Below are positions 12,379 to 15,500 of a stretch of DNA of 15,500 nt, in pieces. The translations under genes and the position numbers were made by a program. The stretch covers positions 1-15,500 of the forward strand of contig CAKOWZ010000027.1 of the NCBI GenBank assembly GCA_934129745.1, in the 5' to 3' direction. The stretch is from an uncultured Clostridia bacterium (lineage in GTDB: Bacteria > Bacillota > Clostridia > TANB77 > CAG-508). Every line of letters starts with the position of its first letter. The stretch's first letter is position 1. The notes under the pieces were generated by a model. The model ran no database searches and was not told the origin of the DNA. It worked only from the letters and a program-made list of their open reading frames with translations.

Positions 12379-13533
12379 TTATTTTCTTGATTTTTTTCTT
12401 TTTAATATTGTTAATACACAAATAGTTGCTATAGAAGTTAAAAATAAAATTACACTTGTTATAATATTGTCTCCTGTTTTTGGATTATTTATTTCATTCT
12501 TTGTTTGTTCTGTTTTGTTTTCTGTTGCTTGTGACTCTTTTTCTGTTTCTTGTGTTGGAGTTGTTGGTGTAACTGGCTCTTTTGATGTTTTTTCAGGCTC
12601 ACTTGGTGTTGTTGAGTTTTCTTGTGAGTTTTCTGTTGGTGTAATTACCAAACTTGTGTCAACCCACATTGTTGCATATTCGCCTTCATTATATTGTAAC
12701 ATAGGGTCATAGTCAGTAGTGTCATAATCGTAATACTTACCATTTATTTTTAATTTAGTATCAGGTGTAAAACAATATCCTTCTGCTGCCTTAAAATATA
12801 TTCCATAAGTATAAGACTTACCACTTTCAAATTTTGTAAATAAATCATCAGGATTGTTGATATTCCAAAAATCAGCAGCATAATAATATTTTTTACCTTT
12901 GTCAGTACTCCAATATTCAGATTGGTAAATATATGGAACATTTTCAGGTGTTGTTCCTGAAAATACAGGTTTATCACCTACTTTAAAACTAATTGTTGCA
13001 TTATTTATTTCAACTTCACTAATATGTTGCCATGTTACAGTTTTAGGTTTTATTGTTTTTACAGCAACTACAAAAAGCTTTGTTCCAGAATTCGTTACAT
13101 TTGCACTATTGACATTTGTTCCATTTACCATTACTTTTTTATTAGTTGCAAATGTATTTCCATCTTTTGCTTTAAGAGAAATACTGTACATATAAGTTTT
13201 GCCTTCTTCAAAAGTAATTATTTTTTTGTCTTGTGAAAGAGCATTGTTCTTGCTCTCATCAGAATACCAATATTTTACTGGAACAGGCTCACCATTTACA
13301 TTAGTTTCCATTTCTTCCCAATATTCGTACTCTATATCATATTGATCATACCAAGGATCCATTATGATGGCTGTTGCTTTTGGAGCATCACCTGGTTCGT
13401 AGTTAAATGTTACGCTCTCAATATCTATATCACCAATTTCTGTTGCTGCAAATACTTTCATTGGCATAATAGATAAGGCAAAACATAGTATCATTATAAT
13501 AGTAATAAATATTTTACTTTTTTTTATTTTCAT
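12379..13533 (-). CDS. Cell-wall-anchored surface protein with NPKTG signal and two repeat domains
   Basis: A 384-residue exported protein with a classical Sec signal peptide (basic KIKKSK, hydrophobic 8-24, likely cleavage after VFA-A near 30), so it differs from the SipW-type proteins at 6123-7960. Two related domains follow, about 32-145 and 170-280. Each runs from a short beta segment (FNYEPGDAP / ISFKVGDKP) through aromatic-rich Y-W motifs to F-E-x-G-K-[ST]-Y-x-Y-x-I-x-[LF]-K-A and a [VL]-x-[VI]-N-G strand. A Thr/Ser/Glu/Pro-rich wall-spanning linker covers about 295-348. The C-terminus is a sorting signal: NPKTG (350-354), a hydrophobic span (about 357-378) and the basic tail KRKKSRK. 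The ligand is unknown. AAGGAGG lies about 7 nt before the ATG. It is divergent from the HTH protein gene. Confidence 0.8.
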   Translation of the reverse strand: MKIKKSKIFITIIMILCFALSIMPMKVFAATEIGDIDIESVTFNYEPGDAPKATAIIMDPWYDQYDIEYEYWEEMETNVNGEPVPVKYWYSDESKNNALSQDKKIITFEEGKTYMYSISLKAKDGNTFATNKKVMVNGTNVNSANVTNSGTKLFVVAVKTIKPKTVTWQHISEVEINNATISFKVGDKPVFSGTTPENVPYIYQSEYWSTDKGKKYYYAADFWNINNPDDLFTKFESGKSYTYGIYFKAAEGYCFTPDTKLKINGKYYDYDTTDYDPMLQYNEGEYATMWVDTSLVITPTENSQENSTTPSEPEKTSKEPVTPTTPTQETEKESQATENKTEQTKNEINNPKTGDNIITSVILFLTSIATICVLTILKRKKSRK

Positions 13534-13560
13534 TTTCTTTTCCTCCTTGTATTTTTTTCA

Positions 13561-13652
13561 ATTTTATCACAAGCATTTTTTTATTACATTGTTTTTTCCA
13601 AAGTTTCATTGTTTTTTTGGCGATTGTGTTTTTTATAGTTTTATGATATATT
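13561..13652. promoter_or_regulatory. Divergent promoter region with 20-bp direct repeats
   Basis: Leftward: an extended -10, TG-A-TAAAAT (hexamer 13561-13566), without a good -35. Rightward: TTGTGT (13624-13629), a 17-bp spacer and extended -10 TG-A-TATATT (hexamer 13647-13652). Between them TTNCATTGTTTTTT occurs at 13584-13597 and 13604-13617, exactly 20 bp apart, and a weaker copy (GATTGTGTTTTTT) starts at 13622. The repeats could be an operator shared by the surface protein gene and the HTH gene. Confidence 0.45.
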
Positions 13653-13687
13653 ATACTTAAATTTGTATTATAATATGGAGGTTTTTT

Positions 13688-15415
13688 ATGAATTTTTGTG
13701 AACAATTAAATGAATATATTAAACAGATTGGATGTTCTTCCAAAGAACTTGTAAATGTTTCAGGTCTATCTACTTCTGTCATCAGTCGTTACCGTAGAGG
13801 AGATAGAAGTCCTAATATAAGAAGTAAACAATTAGAACAGTTGGTAGATGGTTTGTATAAACTTTCTAATCTTAATGGATTAAATTTAACAAGAGATAAA
13901 ATATATATTACATTATCTACCACTTTAAATGATATTTCTATTGATTTTGAGCAATTAGGTAGAAAGTTTAATGAACTTATTACAACTTTAAATATTAATA
14001 TGGCTGAGTTATCTCGCTCTAGTTCTTATGATTCTTCACTACTTTCTAAAATTCGTAATAGAAGTAAAAATCCATCAAATCCTAAAAATTTTGTTGAAAC
14101 TGTTTGTAATTTTGTTGTAAATAAATATAAATCTGAAGACAATAAAAAGGTGGTAGCAATTCTTATTGATTGTAATTTAAAAGACTTACAAGATAGTTCT
14201 AGTTATTATAATAAACTATTAAATTGGTTTTCTACTAGTTCAAATCAGCCTCATAATTATATAGATGATTTTTTAAATAATTTAGATAATTTTGACCTAA
14301 ATGAGTATATTAAAGCTATACATTTTGATGAGATGAAAGTGCCAACTCTTCCTTTTTATAAAGCTATTTCTAAAACATATTATGGTATTGAGCAAATGAA
14401 AAAAGGAGAATTAGATTTTTTTAAAGCAACTGTTCTTTCAAAAAATAATGATTCTGTTTTTATGTGTAGTGATATGCCAATGGAAGATATGGCACAAGAT
14501 GTTGAGTTTGGTAAAAAGTGGATGTATGCTATTGCTATAATGCTAAAAAAAGGCTTACACTTAAACATTATTCATAACCTTGATAGACCATTTAATGAGA
14601 TGATGTTAGGTTTAGAAAGTTGGCTTCCAATTTATATGACAGGACAAGTTTCTCCATATTTTTTAAAAGGATTTCAAGATAAAATATATTGTCATTTTAA
14701 TTATGTATCTGGAACTGTTGCTCTTTATGGAGAATGTATTAATGGACATCATGATAAAGGTAAATATACTTTAACTACTAATAAAACTGATATTTCATAT
14801 TATAAAACAAAAGCAGATTGTTTATTAAAAAAAGCTACACCTCTTATGGAAATATATAAAGAAGATTCAAAAAATGCTTATGTTGCTTTTTTATCTTCAA
14901 GTGTCACAATAAAAGCTAATCGCAGAAGAATTCTATCTTCATTACCAATTCATACTATTTCTGATGACTTGCTTGTGAAAATTTTAAAACACAATAATAT
15001 TTCAAATGAAGATATTGAAAAAATACAAAAATCTGTAAAAGTACAAAGGGAAATATTAGAAAATATAACAAAAAATTGTATTTTTGAAGATGAAATATCA
15101 GAGCTTTCAAAAAAAGATTTTGAAAAAAATTCTTTTTCACTTTTTCTTGCAGACAATTTTTATGAAAAAAGAGTTTATTATAATTATGAAGAATATTTAG
15201 AACATCTAAATTTAACTAAAAAATATGAAAATAATAATAAAAATTACAAATTAAGTATTAATAATACTACTACATTTAAAAATATTCAGATTTTAATTTG
15301 TGAGAAAAACTGGGTTATGATTTCAAAAGCTAATAGTCCTTCTATTCATTTTGTAATTCATCATCCTAAACTACAAAATGCAATTGAAAATTTTATCCCA
15401 CCTGTTGTTGAATAA
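13688..15415 (+). CDS. HTH protein with large uncharacterised C-terminal domain
   Basis: A 575-residue soluble protein with no membrane span. Residues about 3-60 form an XRE-like HTH (SSKELVNVSGLSTSVISRYR, 17-36). Residues about 85-145 look like a second one (NMAELSRSSSYDSSLLSKIR, 104-123). From about 220 to 420 is a conserved-looking domain I have seen attached to HTH regions in Clostridia but cannot name. It has M259-C-S-D262-M-P, W278, I-I-H296-N-L-D-R300 with E304, S311-W-L-P-I-Y-M-T-G319 and Y371-Y. The clustered His, Asn, Arg, Glu and Trp suggest an enzyme or ligand-binding pocket. The C-terminal 150 residues are helical, then a short beta-type end. GGAGG lies 6 nt before the ATG. It is divergent from a surface protein gene that it may control. 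Confidence 0.75.
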   Translation: MNFCEQLNEYIKQIGCSSKELVNVSGLSTSVISRYRRGDRSPNIRSKQLEQLVDGLYKLSNLNGLNLTRDKIYITLSTTLNDISIDFEQLGRKFNELITTLNINMAELSRSSSYDSSLLSKIRNRSKNPSNPKNFVETVCNFVVNKYKSEDNKKVVAILIDCNLKDLQDSSSYYNKLLNWFSTSSNQPHNYIDDFLNNLDNFDLNEYIKAIHFDEMKVPTLPFYKAISKTYYGIEQMKKGELDFFKATVLSKNNDSVFMCSDMPMEDMAQDVEFGKKWMYAIAIMLKKGLHLNIIHNLDRPFNEMMLGLESWLPIYMTGQVSPYFLKGFQDKIYCHFNYVSGTVALYGECINGHHDKGKYTLTTNKTDISYYKTKADCLLKKATPLMEIYKEDSKNAYVAFLSSSVTIKANRRRILSSLPIHTISDDLLVKILKHNNISNEDIEKIQKSVKVQREILENITKNCIFEDEISELSKKDFEKNSFSLFLADNFYEKRVYYNYEEYLEHLNLTKKYENNNKNYKLSINNTTTFKNIQILICEKNWVMISKANSPSIHFVIHHPKLQNAIENFIPPVVE

Positions 15416-15424
15416 AAGCTCATA

Positions 15425-15500
15425 ATCGAGTAGGAGAAATATCATTAATTGATATTTCGTCCTCTCACACCACCGTGCGTACCGTTCGGTACACGGCGGT
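15425..15500 (-). mobile_element. 3' end of a group II intron (domains V and VI)
   Basis: Read on the minus strand, 15500-15469 folds as domain V: ACCGCCGT pairs with ACGGTGGT, then GTACC pairs with GGTAC around a GAAC loop, with a 2-nt GC bulge on the 3' side. A CGC triad with a G-U wobble occupies the catalytic position, as in group IIC introns. Domain VI is 15466-15425: a stem of GAG/CTC, AGGA/TCCT and nine more pairs with a 5-nt loop. One A (15431) is bulged on the 3' side, 7 nt from an intron end in AT. That is the branch-point arrangement. The intron body and any reverse transcriptase lie beyond the right edge. It is inserted antisense, 9 bases after the HTH gene's stop. Confidence 0.85.

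Noticed and set aside
13514..13705. Leftward 63-codon frame upstream of the surface protein gene
   Set aside because: It overlaps both the surface protein start and the HTH gene start, covers the shared promoter region, and its product is a Lys/Asn-rich string without a ribosome binding site that makes sense.
1..15500. tRNA or rRNA genes
   Set aside because: No cloverleaf with a GTTCRA-type T arm or rRNA-like stretch was noticed on either strand. Apart from the intron end, GC-rich structured RNA is absent.

Overview
The window looks like AT-rich chromosomal DNA from an anaerobic Firmicute, most likely a member of the Clostridia. The signs are very low GC, AGGAGG-type ribosome binding sites, the rpsO-pnp pair, a SipW-type signal peptidase, a Spo0A-family regulator, sortase signals of the clostridial xPxTG kind, and a DUF6512-type membrane protein. 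I cannot name the species.

Layout from left to right. Positions 1-70 hold the first codons of a leftward gene that looks like an Rpn/PD-(D/E)XK transposase-like nuclease. Next come leftward genes for a hemolysin III (PAQR) membrane protein, a processive family-2 glycosyltransferase, PNPase (pnp) and ribosomal protein S15 (rpsO). Upstream of rpsO is a leftward operon (7960 to 5585) of a sortase-anchored SipW-type surface protein, a TasA-like matrix protein and the SipW-type signal peptidase. A small XRE repressor-like gene (8500-8159) lies just upstream of it. From 8753 the strand switches. A Spo0A-like response regulator, a 17-codon gene (9819-9872) for an amphipathic Trp-rich peptide, and an AgrC-like GHKL histidine kinase form a rightward cluster. 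A DUF6512-like membrane protein follows. It converges on a leftward NPKTG-anchored surface protein, which is divergent from a 575-residue HTH protein with a large uncharacterised domain. The right edge carries the 3' end (domains V and VI) of a group II intron on the minus strand, 9 bases after that gene's stop codon.

Working hypothesis (inference): 8753-11481 is a small cell-cell or envelope signalling module made of a Spo0A-like regulator, a peptide and a GHKL kinase. Four near-consensus 0A-box-like elements, three of them in an exact 10-bp tandem, lie between the regulator gene and the peptide gene. Exact TGNCGAA boxes also sit at or just upstream of the -35 of the glycosyltransferase promoter, the matrix operon promoter and a leftward promoter near 341-369. 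This suggests one regulon that joins peptide signalling to exopolysaccharide and matrix-fibre production, with the XRE protein as a possible second regulator. The matrix operon also has a perfect sigma-A promoter followed by an intrinsic terminator inside its own leader, and an upstream segment could act as an antiterminator.

Limits: all family calls come from reading motifs by eye. Promoters and RNA structures in DNA this AT-rich carry a real chance of coincidence. The peptide's expression, export and role are unproven.
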